From assembly GCF_021462225.1 (NCBI RefSeq), contig NC_061797.1, forward strand, positions 23,893,093 to 23,957,092: a stretch of DNA of 64,000 nt. The letters are read 5' to 3'. Below are positions 12,101 to 27,100 of the stretch, one piece after another. The translations under genes and the position numbers were made by a program. The notes below the pieces were generated by a model. It did not search any database. It was not told the origin of the DNA and saw only the letters and a list, made by a program, of their open reading frames with translations. Position 1 is the stretch's first letter, and each line of letters opens with the position of its first letter. The DNA comes from Girardinichthys multiradiatus. Its lineage: Eukaryota; Chordata; Actinopteri; Cyprinodontiformes; Goodeidae.

Positions 12101-15100
12101 AATGTGTCTGAGGCAGAAGGCATAACTAAAATGAAAGTAGGTAGAGGCAAATGAGGCAATTTAAAGGTGAAATACTTATTAGAATAATACAAACGGGTAA
12201 AACAGATCCCGAGGCAGATAGGTGAATGAAAAATCATAGATAATATCAGGTAATGATTGTTTCATTGAAAAGCAGTGATGCTTCCGTCACAGCGACCGAA
12301 TTTGTGGAATTTGCTGTTGTAACAGAGTACGCGAAGAGTTAATGTTCTTTTAAAGCCACAACGTCACTAAAAGCACTGAAATTTGATTGGCTTTACAAGC
12401 TGCCTGGGTGGAGTCATTTCTCATAACATGCTGCAGTGACTACAATCAGGCCTTGTGGAAGCAGTGAGGCACTGATCAAAAGCATCAGGATAAAAAAAAA
12501 AAATCAGGAGGAGTTTGTCTGAATAATAAAACAGGCATCATCAGTGAGAATTATTTTTACATATGTGATAAAGCTGGTCTGCATGTAAAAAAACTGCAGC
12601 AACTTAGTGCGCATTTTCATATTTGTAAGGAGGTATGAGATACATGCGATAACAGTAGCTCAGTCAAATGATGCTTTAATTATAATAATCAAGAAGCCAT
12701 AAATGAGTTTCTAACTGGGCAGTTCACACAGCAACATTTTTAAGAGGTGGTAATGCTAAACTATTTATGAAAAGACAGAGCTACTGATTAGACCACAGCG
12801 AACACATGAAATGTCAATTAAAATAATTTACAAAAGCAGGTCCTGCATACATGTTATGCGTTCTATGGAGAGAAATTATTCGAGAAGATGACAACTATCA
12901 GCACAAGATGCGGTGGAGGTAATAGTTATTTAAACCAATGCTGATTTTCTAAGTTTGCTCATTTATAAATGTAAACACAACCTCTGACTTTGTTTTAATC
13001 CAGGAAGGCAAAAAAAAAAACAACAACAAATAAAATAAACATTGGTTTGCATACCAGACAGTGAAAGTAATATCTGAACCCGTATAACAGTAGCTATGAG
13101 CCCATCAGTCGCCCCCGGTTTTGGAGCTCTATGCAAAGTCTTGGCTCATGAGGTGAGAATGATCATGAGAAAGTTGACAAATCATCCCACAGCTACTCGT
13201 TAGGTGCTTGTTTATGATGTGAAAGCAGTTGGGCCCACAGCCACCAGGAACACCATTCGTGACCCACTTTGTCATAACATTGCAATGTTGCAGCCTCCTG
13301 CAATAGAAGGACTGTCTTGGGTTTCCCAGGTTTGTTGACCGATGTTCTTTAACAAACCCTTATGCTGACATGAAATTACTCAGAGATGGACACTATGTAA
13401 TAATTAGACCACTTCTGAGGGCAGTTGTTTGATTTCTTTTTAAAATTATTTCTTTTATTATTTTATGTGTCCTGTCTTGGGATTTCAGCCATACCATATA
13501 GAGAAGCTGGTTGCCCACATTTGAAGATTTGCTCTACAAAACAGATATCTCAATACAGATTCCCAATTGTATGAAGGTAGAAGGCCTGTAACACACAGCA
13601 CCCAAGAGCAGCAAAGGACAAGTGGACAAGGCTCCGGCAGGCCGCAGCCACTCCAGGCAGACCTACACAAGGCACCACCCCAGGGCAGCTATATGCCCCA
13701 CACAAAGGTAAATTGCACCGAAGCAGCAGCAGGGTGAGAAGCAGGGCGAACTCCCTGGTGTGTACATACAGTTTTTCATTTCTAGTCAACTCTGGTCATC
13801 TGGCAGAAATATTTTCTCCTCTTCATGTCACATTTCCCTCAAAATATCTCAATAAAACGTAGACCATATGCCGTAAATATCATTACCACCAATTGAAATG
13901 GTGATATTTCACAAACGTTTTTCTATAAGCTTCCCAAAGGATCTCTCTGTACAGCGCACTCTGAATAAAAGTGCTTATGAGTTTTTACCTTGTTTCATTA
14001 TTCCAGTTTTGGCCTGGAAAGAATGTCTACAGCACAGCCATAAATCAAAATATAGTACGTGAATGACGTTTACTGTGTTTTTTTTTAGTACTCTGAGCAA
14101 CTTCTTCACAGCTTTAAAAAGGACTAAGTGAAATTTCAGGCTTGCACATAACCATTTCAAATATATATGGCATTTTATTAGTACCTTATGATTTAAGAAC
14201 TCTGTTTCCATCTCTTAACGTGTATTTGTACAAGTGTGATGGAGTGATGAAAAGGTGACAAGGGGAGTGTAAATAAGAGTAATTGAGGGGACGAGATGAT
14301 TAAGAGGTGTGCAGAGGTGTTAGGTTACCAACTACAGAAATTTAGCAGCAAGAGAAAGGAGGACATCCATTTACCTTTAGGTGTTGGAGCAGCACTGCAG
14401 AATAAGGCTCCTTTAGTTTGCCTCTCAGCACCTGAGAATCAGAGAATAAAAACAAACAAATTCAACAAATTACTGCTGCTACAATAAAGCTAGACACAAA
14501 AGCTAAACAATCCAAACGCGATTTGGATTCTACTCTTTAAAAAAGTCGAATCAGTAAATCCTGTGGGGACCATATGAATGTAAACATTAACAGGCTCCTG
14601 CATGGTGTTTAAGAAAATCCCATCTGATGCAAAAACTAAAGCATGGCGTGAGTGCAGCACAAGTGTTGAGAACAAAGAAAAAAAAAACTAATAGCTCAGG
14701 AGATTTTTGCTTTATGATCAAACATCTTATCTCTTAAAGTTTAAATTATGACAAACAACAGGCTCCAATTAATATCCTTATTTATATTTCATTGGATCCT
14801 TTGTTGTACTGACATTTAATTTAATTAAAAGTCAACAAGAAGCATAGTCAAATAAAACAAGCAAACATGGGAGCAGAGGGACAGGTGCAGCCTCTACTTC
14901 TCACCAAACAACAGACACTATCGCAGTGAGCACCGCTGGCCAGCATTAGTTCATGCTCCACTGTCTGCCATATCTTATGTGTCATGAGCGGCTGGTGCTG
15001 CTAGGTCGGGCAGCGATAACAGTTAAAAATTAAAATTGGAAGATGCAGTCTCATGGCTCCCGCAAAACACACTAGGCCCTGGACCAATGCCAAACACACC

Positions 15101-18100
15101 CAGTACTATTTTACTCATAAACGGGACAGCTGACTTTCATATTGAAAACTATTGTGAAACATCCAGATGTCATGCTGAAAACATTATTTACAACAGTGCA
15201 GGTGGTCCTTTGGATCACAAGCTGCTGTAGCCTAATATCTCCTTTTGAAATGTATCCACCCCCGCAAAAAAAAATATTGGTAAGAATTTCTTTAAATTGC
15301 ACAATATAGATCTAGACGTAAGTTGTAAAGCCAAACTAGTATGTGCACTAAAGAGAGATGGCGGTGAAGAGCAGTAGACAGAGGTGGTATAATGAGTTTT
15401 GAGTTTTTTTCTGTTGCATTTCAGCCAAGAGTGTTTAAAACGTGCCGTACCCCGGCTACTTCTGATGGGAAACTGGCAACGGCGGCGAACATAAGGAACT
15501 AATCTCTGGAACATCTGGAGCTCCTCCCAACTTGAGCTTTATGAGTGAAACTATAATGCATAGAAAAAGCAGATGGAGTTGCCAGCTTATCTAATGAAAC
15601 ATCGCAATGCCCGTTTCTGTCCAGACAAGTTTAATATTTTTTAATCGTCTACAGCAGGGGTGTCCAACGTTTATGTGGCCCCAATCCAATGACAGTACAT
15701 ATTTGACCCTTCGGCACAGGTATTCGTCTTTTAACAATCGTACATTTGTCTTCTTTTTTATTTAACAGTAAATAGGACCACAGGAATTCAGCAACTTTTA
15801 TGCAAAGGCAGACCTGGGTGCACCAAAGTCTGCATTTCATTGATTTATTAATCTTGGCTAAATATAGAAAACATTTTCAAATTAAAGGCGACCCACATCT
15901 TGATGTTTCCAGGCCAGAAAAATTAAACTGCAGGCCTTGCTTTTAATAAGACAAACCTACAAAACCCTTTTTTATATTTAAGCTGTGTAGATCCCTTTCC
16001 TACAAACATATACACTACTTAATTTGTTTCACTAAAATACTGCACGTTAAGTTTATTGTTGAGCAGGTAAAAAATATATTCACTAAGCTTTTTTGAATAT
16101 GAATCTGTGCTTGACATGCTGCCTTGACATGGTGAATTAATTTAAAGAGATTGTTCTTTGTTTGTGCTGCACGTAATATACGGTTGACAGTAGATGCTTC
16201 TGGTAACGCACGTCATTTCCTCAGGCATTTAAATCTGCAGTAATCAAACCTCTTATATTCATTTATACAGAAAAGTGGAAAGCGGAAATTGTTTAATGAA
16301 CTTTATGAACTCAGTGGAAGCATTTGATAAAGGAACCAGAGGGAATATTCTTCTAATATCTTCAAACTTATTTCCTAACCATATGAAAGTAGGCATATTT
16401 ATTGTTTTCAGTTTAGTTTTTGATAAAAAAAAGTAGCAAAAACTGAAATGTTCACATGATGAGCACTTTGTGATCATGCGTTCCTGTGTTTCTTAAATTC
16501 TCCAGCAAATAAACATTTTTCTAAGTCAAGTTATGTTAAACTTTAGTTGTGAAACAATTACTTAAGAGATACTTTAAGCGAAACCTTTTCCTTGATGACG
16601 TGTTTGCTTCAAATTTCCTGCAGGCTAAATATTCAGGATGAAAGGACAGAGAGAGAGAGGAAAAACAGAGGATCATAAAAGTATGCTGACTTACTGCAGG
16701 GGCTACTCTGGTGGTATTGCAGATGTGAGAAAGTCAGGAAAGGAGCCAGCTCGCCGTGGAGCCTAACTTTTCTTGCCCCACATGTCTCCAGTGAGTCGTC
16801 ACCAATCTCTTTACTTTTCACCTGCTGCCGGGTCCCTTCCTGGTCTGCCCAGACCACACCTCTCTCCCGTAATACAATGTGCTCCAGTTCTTGGTTTTCC
16901 ATCTCATCTGCTAGACTGACCAAGCCAGCACCATGTAATACAGAGTACTGCTTACTGTAAGCAGGCAGCAGGATGTTTACCATTCTGAAATGTAAAAGCG
17001 AAATGATATTAACACATCTGTAATTAAGAAGTGCATTTTCCTGTAATACAGTTATAGATCAGAAATGGTAATGGTCAACCTACTTCTGCATGCGCTTATT
17101 TTCCTGATCCTGCAGCGCAGTGAGCTCAACCACCTGCTTGATGCGCTGTTCGAGATCATTCACCTGCAGCTCTAGTCTGTGGCGACACAAATCCTTCTCT
17201 AATAACACCTAAAAACGACAGAAAAAGTGAGTTCAGAGAGCACAAACAATGTGGCAAAACTTTCAAACACAAAAAGAAACCGAACAAACTCTCTGATGGG
17301 CAGAATGAGAGAAAAGTTTAGTTGTAAATAATTATACTAAGGAGAGGACAAAAAGTTCTGTGTTCATCCATGTTTCATCAGAAAAGTAGACAGAAAGGGA
17401 GGAAGGAGAAAAAAGGAAAAAGTGAGAGAATCGTGACGTAAAGAAACTACGAAGCAACAGCAGAGAGAACATTTGACCGCTGGGTGCGTCATTGTTCTGG
17501 GTCAGTTCCTGGAAGAAAGGATAAGGAAGAAAAAAATAACATGGACATGGTTTTAGGTAACCAGCTGCTGTGTGAAGACTGAGCAAAGGGTATTGATTTA
17601 TTCTCTTCCCTGATCCATGAGTGAGCTGGAGAAATAAAACAAACATGCTTCTAATTACTTGGGAGAACAGATGGGAAGAAAACAAAGACAGTCACGACAC
17701 CAGTGGAGACACAGCCTACCTTTCAAAATAAACAAACAAAAAACAATAAGCTATGCTTTTTGACAAAATGTGACCCACATTATTAGGTTTTTCTTGGTAT
17801 CTAATCGTGTCCATTTGCTCTCCTACATTTCATTCAGTCTACATGTTATACAATTACACATTTAACATACCTTACAGTTTACCGTTACTTATCTGTTTTT
17901 CCCAAATGGCCGAAAATAGCCTGGAAGCATTTTATCACCTTTATAAAACAGCCTTAAACAGGCTTCGGCAGGTTTACAGTTTCAAGGTATAGTCTTAGCA
18001 AAAATCAGTATGCTATACGGAGGTTTTTAAAGAGTATGGCTTTAAAGCCATGAACAATTTCATGAAACCATTTCTACAGTTTAAAGTCATTTATTAAAGG

Positions 18101-21100
18101 AGCTAGATAAAGTGTCAGACTGAGCGGTTCTGAGCCTCTCTGACCTGTTGCTTCACAATGCCTGTCAGCTGGCTGAAAGAAAGCTCCTACTGTCAAGCTG
18201 TGGAAACTAAAGGAGCACTACGAGTGGCCTATCTGTTAAAGAACTGACTGTAGGTTGGCTACCGGAGCAGATAGCCTGACTAATTACCCACATTATATAC
18301 GCTTTAACATGTGCTACAGTATAAATAGCAGAACAACAAAAAGATTTATATAATTCTGTGCAACAGGCACTTTAAAACTACTGCTAAATTCAGTAGATAT
18401 TTATATTTATGCTGAAGTCTTTGTATTAGAATCAAAACAGACTGTACAGATAATACTTATAATTGTAACAATTAAACTTCTTTAAATTGTTGAAGTAGGA
18501 ATTATTGTTGTTCTGTTTTAATACAAATTATACACTGTAAATAAAAATTAAAGGAACACTTTTTAATCAGAGTTTAATGTCAAGTCAGTTAAACTCCTGT
18601 TCTGTTCACAGATAAGAGCAGCTTCACTCTGAGCTCATATGACGAATGTTAAAGGGTCTGGAGAACCTGTCTGCAACATTGCTCAGCATGATCGGTTTGG
18701 TGGTGGGTCTGCATTGGTCAGCAAATAATGCAAAATTGGAGAGTAGTGTGAGAATGTAGCGAAGAGGGTGAAAGTGGTCATTATGTCCTCCAGCAGCCCA
18801 AGCCTATAGCAGCATAACTACAGAGATAGCTCAGGATAACCTAAGCCACTCTAACTATAAGCTTTATCAAAAAGGAAAGTTTTAATCCTAGCCTTAAAAG
18901 TAGACGGGGTGTCTGCCTCACAGACTAAAACTGGGAGCTGGTTCCACAGGAGAGGAGCCTGATAACTAAAGGATCTGCCTCCCATTCTACTTCTAGAGAC
19001 TCTAGGAACCAGCAGATCATGTGGCATAATTTCTTTCCCCAAAACATTACCCATTCCATATCAGTGGGAATCTCCAGTATCTTTTTACCCAATTTAAATG
19101 TGTTTTCAAAGTGTCCCTTAAATTTGTTGGAGAGTGTATAATGAATACACATTTTTATTTTAGGTTTATTGTGTAATTATTGTGATATTGGGGTATTTTT
19201 ATTCAAGGTTATCATACCATGATAATCTCTAACTGGGGCATTGCAAGTTTTGATAACAAAAAGTATTTAGTATCTTTACAATGGCAGAAACTACAGTGTA
19301 GTTGCACAGGTTTTAACCTAAACCGCCAGGTAATGATGTTTGTAATGAACACAAAAATGTGTGGAAAGTCTTAAGTTGACCCATGTCATAAAATAAACTG
19401 CATTACCAATTTGCCATATCAACAGATGTTAACAGGTAAAAGACTTACTCACCTCTGAGGTCTGATCAGTTGACTTCAGCAACTTAATGTCATTTTCAAC
19501 ACGATGAAGCAAGCCATCGTTTTCCATAAACTGTGCCTCTGCCTCCTTCAGACGTTTAGATATGTGCTGATGCTGAGTGCGTAGACTGGCAATCCTTCGT
19601 TCGTGCTTACAAGTGGCCTGTTAGAACCATAAAAAAAACATTTAAAACAACGTTTTGACGTTTACTGCACATTTTATGCTAACAGGTTAATACAACATTA
19701 TAAATTAAGGCATTTGTTTGGTCTGAAATAATGTATTTGTGAATTATTTTTAAAAACACTCAAGAATTCTCACAGATTAATTAGTTTTGGTAACGGCGAA
19801 CCTTTCCAGATAATTTTGGGGTTAAAGTTTTTAATCCTCTCAAATGGCAGAAGAGCCATAAAAACCTGATAAACAATGCCTTCTTTCCTAAAGAGCAGCA
19901 AATTAAGAGGCCAACAGAACAGAAAAGTGAAACGATGACTTTGCAGCTTGGAATCCAAAAGGTTCATGCTGTGTATGCATCAGCTACCTTCTCCATCTTT
20001 TCTTTGGCACAGAAATGTTGGACCTGCAGGTTATCCTCCTCACTGTAGCGCTGGCGCAGCTCATTCGCCTTCAGCTGCCTCTCAAGATCCAGCTGCTCTC
20101 GCCTGATTTGGGCCCGGCTGGAGAAGATGCTCCCCAGAGCTTCTGACACTCTGGATGAATGAATGTTTAGTTTTAGTATGTTTTATGCATAAAGTTTTGC
20201 TTTTTATCAAACTTTTAAAGAAAGTGGTCTAACACCAAATAGTTTGGCCACAACCTTTTAGCAAATGTAAAAAAGAAACTGTTTTCATTCAACAGCCGGC
20301 AAAAGGTATCAGTACATGCTTCAAAGGCTCAATGCTAAAAGGTAATTATATTGCACTCGTCTACTAAGCTCAACAGGAAATAAATTTATTTTTTGTGAAG
20401 CTGTAGTGCCTAATTTTTAATTTTTGGTGTAAAGGAGTTATTTGTTTAACTCTACTTTTGTGAGGCCCTGTGTAGCACCTAAAAGGATAGAACATGTAAA
20501 AAACGTCTTATTGCCACTTCCAGGCATGGCAATAACATTTGTGCAATCTGATCAAGTCTGGAGGGCGCTGAATACAGATGTAAACACACAAAACAGATTG
20601 AAACAGCATCCTCCACGCCACCTTCTGAGGTGGATTTTTTCTGCACTAGGTTTGTGATTTGAATGCAAATCTCCCCAAGGCCACAAGCCTTTAGGCTATG
20701 CTTATCGTTTCAAGATTGTGGGGAGACTGGTGCCTATCTCCAGCAGTCACTGGGCAAGAGGCAGTGCGCACCATGTCACACCAGGTCACACCAGGTCACC
20801 AGGCCATCATGGGCCTGTGGGGGGAAGCCGGAGTACCCAAAGAAAACCCAGGCATGCATGGGGAGTACATGCAAACTCCATGCAGGTAGAAGCATTGACA
20901 GGGGTCAAATGCAGGACCTTCTTGCTGCAAGACAACAGTTCTACCAACTGCACCACCATGCAGCCCCAGGTTGCACAATATATTGCAGATTATCACAATA
21001 TTACTGTATACAGCATCAATATCGCAAAGGACTGCAATAAATGTTAGCTAACTCTGCAAGTACCGTGTATTTAGGGTCTTTATTCCAGTAAATTAATTTG

Positions 21101-24100
21101 GGGGTCTTGTTGTTTAATGCAGCAGAAAATGTTTTAGGAGCTGGTTAAGATGTTCATGGTAGTCATTAAGAAGCATAACCAAGTAGCGAATCAGCAGATA
21201 TAGTCGACTTTCTCAATAAAACCAGGCTGTCGAGATGAAAATGAAAACAGTGAATTTTTTTTCCCAGTTCCTGCGAAGATTCTATGCTTGGAATGGACTG
21301 AAAGCCAAAATATATCAACAGTTTGATTAAATATTTGTTTAGCACAAACCGTATCGTTATCATGACATTCACAAGTATTACTGAATACTGAATATTTTCA
21401 TATCGTCTTTGCTCCGTCAAGTAGCTCTTAGGCTACAAATCATTCATGGTACTTATCCCTCATTTCACATCTGTTAAGGAGTTTTGCACCCTAACTCAAT
21501 CATATGAGCCATATTCATTTGTAAACCATGCCATAGCACAGGAAACTGAATGTATTAGCAATTTTTTACAGAAATATTAGCATGAGGCAATACTGCATGA
21601 GGTGATTGTGGATTTGCATGTACAGCGGGTAACAGAGCTGATCATTCAGGTCAGATTTTATTTATTTTATGTTATTGCTAGTCCTGGATAAGGGTTATTG
21701 GTGAGACTGAGTCCTATAAAAGGCAAACAACAATGTGATGTGAAACCGTTGAACAACATAGCCAATGCAGGTTCTATCTTCCTGCATTGCAAGCTCTTTG
21801 GAAACTGCATGAATGAGTTTTTACCACAACAAACTGAAACAAATATGAATCCAATATTTTTATTTAAGCATTTCTAAGACAAAAACAAGAAAGGCATATA
21901 CTTGTACGTGGATCACGTAGATGAATTACTAATATTGATGAGGCAACATATTCTTATCTGCAGCTTCTTGAACATGCCACTTGTATTCAAACTGAGCAAG
22001 TTAGATATTTTTAGCTGTATGATGCACATATGTATTCCTAAAATAGAGGTGTGCTGATTGGATGCTGTCTAAGACAGCATAGGACACAGGAAAAGCATGC
22101 AGGTAAATAAGGCTGGAGAGCTGTCGCTGAAATGTGACTGCACTCCTCAATGTAACTCTAGTGACGTAGGAGACGCCGTTGCCTTGCTAGACTGTTGAAT
22201 TTTTAATAACGTGAGAAGTGTGCAGCCTCTATTCACAGCCTCTCTCTGTGCGAGTTGTGAATTCTGATGCCGGTGAATGAAGTGTGTGGGAGTGAGGCTC
22301 ATTCAGCTTTTCCCTCATACCCCCCCTCCAACCCAAATACCCCGACAGATGCCACTTCATGCCTTACAGACAGCCAGATAAGATGTGGCTGGTGTGATTT
22401 AAAGAAAAATAAACGTGAATCATTGGTACTGAAAAAAAGGACACAACCGTTCAAGATTAAAACTCTACATTCATTCATTCCCTGCTGCATAATCGTGACA
22501 GACAGGAAATGAAAAAACAGGGAGCTCCAAATTAAACTGCATTTTCTTTCTAAACTGTCAGTTGCAACAGTTTTCAATCCTGATCCTGTGGCCTCAGAGC
22601 ACAGCTGTCATTAATCCAAGATGGAAGACATGCGTGTCTAAACAAGAACACAAGAAGCTTCATGACCTCATCACTATGCTGTAAACAAATGTTATTAAAT
22701 AGTAGCAATTAAACACTGAAACGATTTTCATTTCTGCTAAACTCTAAATAGAAATCTTGTAGCCAATATATATGTTTACACACAGTGCCTCACATAAATA
22801 TTTAGATCTCTTAAACATTTTATCATGTTATAACCAAAGTTCAATGTTTTTTATTGGGTAGATCACTGTAAAGTGTAAAGTGGAAGGAAAATGTTACATG
22901 GCTTTTATATGCATGTAATTCTGTCCCCTTTAGGAGTGATTCTCCAACATAAAATCCATTGCATTGAATTCAAATGTAACCTTATTGGTAAACAGAATCT
23001 GTCTTTATGTAACTTAATCACAATATAAATACAGCTGTTCTGTGAAGGGCTTAGTGGTTTGTTAGAGAACATGTGATGAAAGTTTAAAGAAGGTTTAGGG
23101 AAACAACATCTAAGGTTTTGAACATTTCATGGAGGTCTGTTCAATCTATCAACTGAAAATGGAAAGACAATGGCACAACTGCAAATCTATGAAAACATTT
23201 CTGTCTACCTAAAATGACATAAGTACACTACAGTTTTCCGATATTTATAGATAAAAAAATTTTTTTTGAAAAATGTGCATCATTTACTTTCCACTTCACA
23301 ATTCTGCAGTACTTTGAGTTCCATCACATAAAATCCCAGTGGAATAGATAGACATTTGTAGTTTAGAGCTGCTACACAGTTTTCATTTCTATATTACATT
23401 TGTTTTCTAGCACAAATTTCAAAAATGTATACATTTTGTAATAAGCTTTTATAACATTCTGGGCACCTCAGTATAAAACCTTTTCCTAGCTTGCTTTTAT
23501 TATTTGCAAGTTCCTCAAGTCATGCTGAGGCCTGCCTCCGATTCTGAATAACTAAATCATCTCACCGTAAGTATAGATTCCTGAAAGCACAGGTTGGGAT
23601 CTTTGATGAATTTGTTATGATTGTAGAAGTTCGAAAACTACATGCGCCAACCTTTTGGTTTGCATCCAAACCAGACTGGGTTTAAGATTCACACGTTTAA
23701 AAACCCTAATCTGAGAGGCTTTGGAGGCTAAAAGAAAAATAACAAAATGGTCCTGTTTAAAATTTCTAAATGAATGTTTATCCATCAGTAACTCAAAAAC
23801 CAAACCGACTGAAGAGCTTAACAAAAATTCAAGCTGTTATTTGGTAAAATAAAAGATGAACAGCAAAGTTAATTATAAATAAACCTCAACTTTTTAGAAA
23901 TTCAGAATTATAACTTTTAGGTAATGGAATATAAATCCAGAAAAGTGCAGAAACTTGAGCCTTTTTCCTTAGAAAATGATAAAGGCAAATTCCATACTTT
24001 TCCAGGACTTACAAGACTGCTCGGAACCCTGGAAGCTTCAAGGGGATACAGTGTAAAAAAAATCAAAGGGAATGAATACTTTCGCAAAGCACTGTATACA

Positions 24101-27100
24101 TAAATTTTACAGTATAACACAATTGCATCCCAGATCTCAACTTCTTATTTATGTCCTGGTGAATATTCCTGCTTTAAACCTAATGCAGCATTATAAAGAT
24201 ATTATCCTAAAGGGTGTAAAAAACCAAACAAACAAACAAACAAAAAAAACAAACACTTAAAGCAGGACATTTACTCTGTACTTTAAATCTGAGGTGTACA
24301 ATAGAAACAGTTCATCGGTTCGTGGGCAGCAAGGTTTCAGCTGAAAGCTTTTGTGCGTGTTTTGTCTTAAATCAATGTGACTTGTTATACCCACTAGGGC
24401 AGCATGAGGTCATCAGCAGAGGTGGGCCGTTTTCCAGGAAGAAACAATTCTCCAAGAGGACTAACCGTCAGGTTCGTGTGGGAGTATTTCATGACAGTAA
24501 CACAAATAAGTTGCTTAAAAAAAAGGAAAATAATATATAACAAGAAAACTATATAGTACATGCTGTCCTCATAAATGCTATGTGAATTTATGAAGGCCAG
24601 CAGATGAATCATTCTTTAATGGACTTAGATGAAACTACTTGTATACAGCAGAACATAAATTATACAAATAAAAATAGTCAGTCAGTCAGTCATTTTCTAC
24701 CGCTTATTCCATAGTGGGTCGTGGGGGAGCTGGTGCCTATCTCCAGCAGTGTATGGGCGAGAGGCGGGGTACACCCTGGACAGGTCGCCAGTCCATCGCA
24801 GGGCAACACACAAACAACCATGCACACACTCATTCACACACCTAAGGGCAATTTTAGAGTGACCAATTAACCTAACAGGCATGTCTTTGGACTGTGGGAG
24901 GAAGCCGGAGTACCCGGTGAGAACCCACGCATGCACGGGGAGAACATGCAAACTCCATGCAGAAAGACCCCCGGCCGGGAATCGAACCCAGGACCTTCTT
25001 GCTGCAAGGCAACAGTGCAGCCAACTCAAAGAAAAATATTAAATTTATAATATTAACCGGTATATAAATACACACACAGAGTCACTAATAGACTACAGTC
25101 AATTTCCTGAAAATTAAGTGCCCCAGCGGACAGCGATGTCAGATATAGTTGTCTTTCACTGCAAAGTGAGGAAAAAACAGGAGACGGCTCAAGTTTACTA
25201 CAAGTATTAGTAAACTGTAGAAAGTAACTTAGGTATCACATTTAACTCTCCTTAAGAGTACTGACAACATACTCTATTTTATAAACAAACAATTTCATAA
25301 AGAAATATTTTAATTCTTATTAAATAGTCGTTAATTTAGCAACACATATCAACTGTTTCTTGAAAACCGTAGTGAGCTAGTTGTGTTGCCAGAGTTTTTT
25401 TCTATCCTTTATTTTTCTAGCTCGGGGTTCCTAGGGGCACATTCGCAGTATGATGTAAGGATTGTATATCCTGTTGAGACTTGGAAAAGCTTGGGAAAGA
25501 GCTAGAGTAAAACACAGAAGGAAAACCTCTACTTCACCTCATGGGAAGTCTTCTTTAACTGCTTCAATGATTCTAGTCCAATCTTCCAAAAAAGGACTGC
25601 TATTTGCACGTGATCAGATGAGATTTTCTTTCTCAAGACAAAAGCATTTGTGTATTGGTTGCTGCAGAAATACCTTAGTTACACCAGTGGCACAGCTCTC
25701 CACATGCTCTTTGTGCTTGAATGGGTGTCTACATTCCAGTAACGGGGTTAGCCATGAAGGATTTATGACTAGCCAAAAAGTGATGTGTTGTGGGTTTCAC
25801 TGGGAATCAGACATGCTTACTTTTTAAACTCCGCTTGTTTCTGGGAAGAGGTCACGTTGGAAGCCCCAGGCGCTGCATTTTTCGCCTCGTATTCTTTTAG
25901 TTTCTGCTTCAACTGGAGAATCTTAAGAGATGCAAAAGAGCATAGAGAACAGAGTCGGAAACAAAGCACCGTAAGTGTCCGAATGCAAAACAAATGAGGG
26001 ATATTCTACTGAGTGTGGCCGTGTTGGTGGTCTCTCATTACCTCTTGCTGCTGCTTCTCACAGATCACAGCATATTGACCAATGTGGCTATCGAGACTCA
26101 CAACATTACTTTTGAGCTGAAAGGCAAGCATTGGCAAAGAAAAAAGTAATGCTTTCAGAGTATTTCATAAATTTGCTTACAAGATTCATTGCCATTGTGT
26201 CACCGTTAACTGTGTGAAAGCTTTATCACTGACCGAGGACTTTATCTCCTTGGCCCTATTGGCATATTTAAGTGTGTTTTGGGTGTCATCGTAGGATTTG
26301 GATGATGGGCTAACATTGGCAATCATAACCGTTCTGCAGTTGCCCCCCAAGGAGTCTTTAAGCAGCCTCGTCAGCTTGCTGTCTCGATATGGTATATGGG
26401 CCTTCTTACTCTGAAACACATAGAACCAAATTAAGGATTAGTCACACAGCATCTCTTCTAGTTCCCTTATAGATTACACAGAAGAGCAACAAGAAAAAAA
26501 AAACCTGAAACCCACAGAGATTTCACTGTGTTCACTTAGAAAATATATCAAATAAATGTTTGACAGGAACAAATACAGAACCCAGGAATTCCCAGCTCTT
26601 GTCAAACAAGACATAAATCAAAAAAAAGAAAAAAAGGAGGAGGTGAAATCATACAAATAAAGTGTCACTTAACGTGCATTCGCCATTTGAACCTCAACAA
26701 AAGGCATTGTTGTATTGCACTGTTTGGTGAGAACCAATAAACCTAACTGGAAACACAATTTAGTATAGAGTGTACAGTTTCAAGATAGAGTATTCCTGCA
26801 GCAGTCTGTAAAGTTAGCTCAGCCAATAATAATGGCATTAGATAAACTACAACTGCTTAGGTGAGTCACACTGTCAGTGGCACTGGGACTGCAAAAAATC
26901 AGTTTAAGATACCTTAGTAAAGGAGAGTAAAATGATCTCATGTGGTGGTCAGAGCTATGCATGTCCTCTGTGAAAAAAGTATCTACATCTAGATTAAAAG
27001 ACTATAGCTGGAACTCTAGTCAGGTCCACAGAGTTTTAGAACAAATGTGGGAAGATATCCACTTTAAACAAGAGCAGACTTTCACTGTCATTCTGTATTA

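Larger units (their letters stand above)
20151..25820. other. KIF18A intron between coding exons 8 and 9
   Basis: A 5.7-kb intron holding two SINEs and one old Tc1 element. The rest (20971-22780 and 25030-25820) shows nothing recognised. Confidence 0.5.

Noticed and set aside
15036..15230. 64-codon frame with a good ATG
   Set aside because: Opposite strand to KIF18A, inside its intron, no similarity and no splice or promoter evidence.
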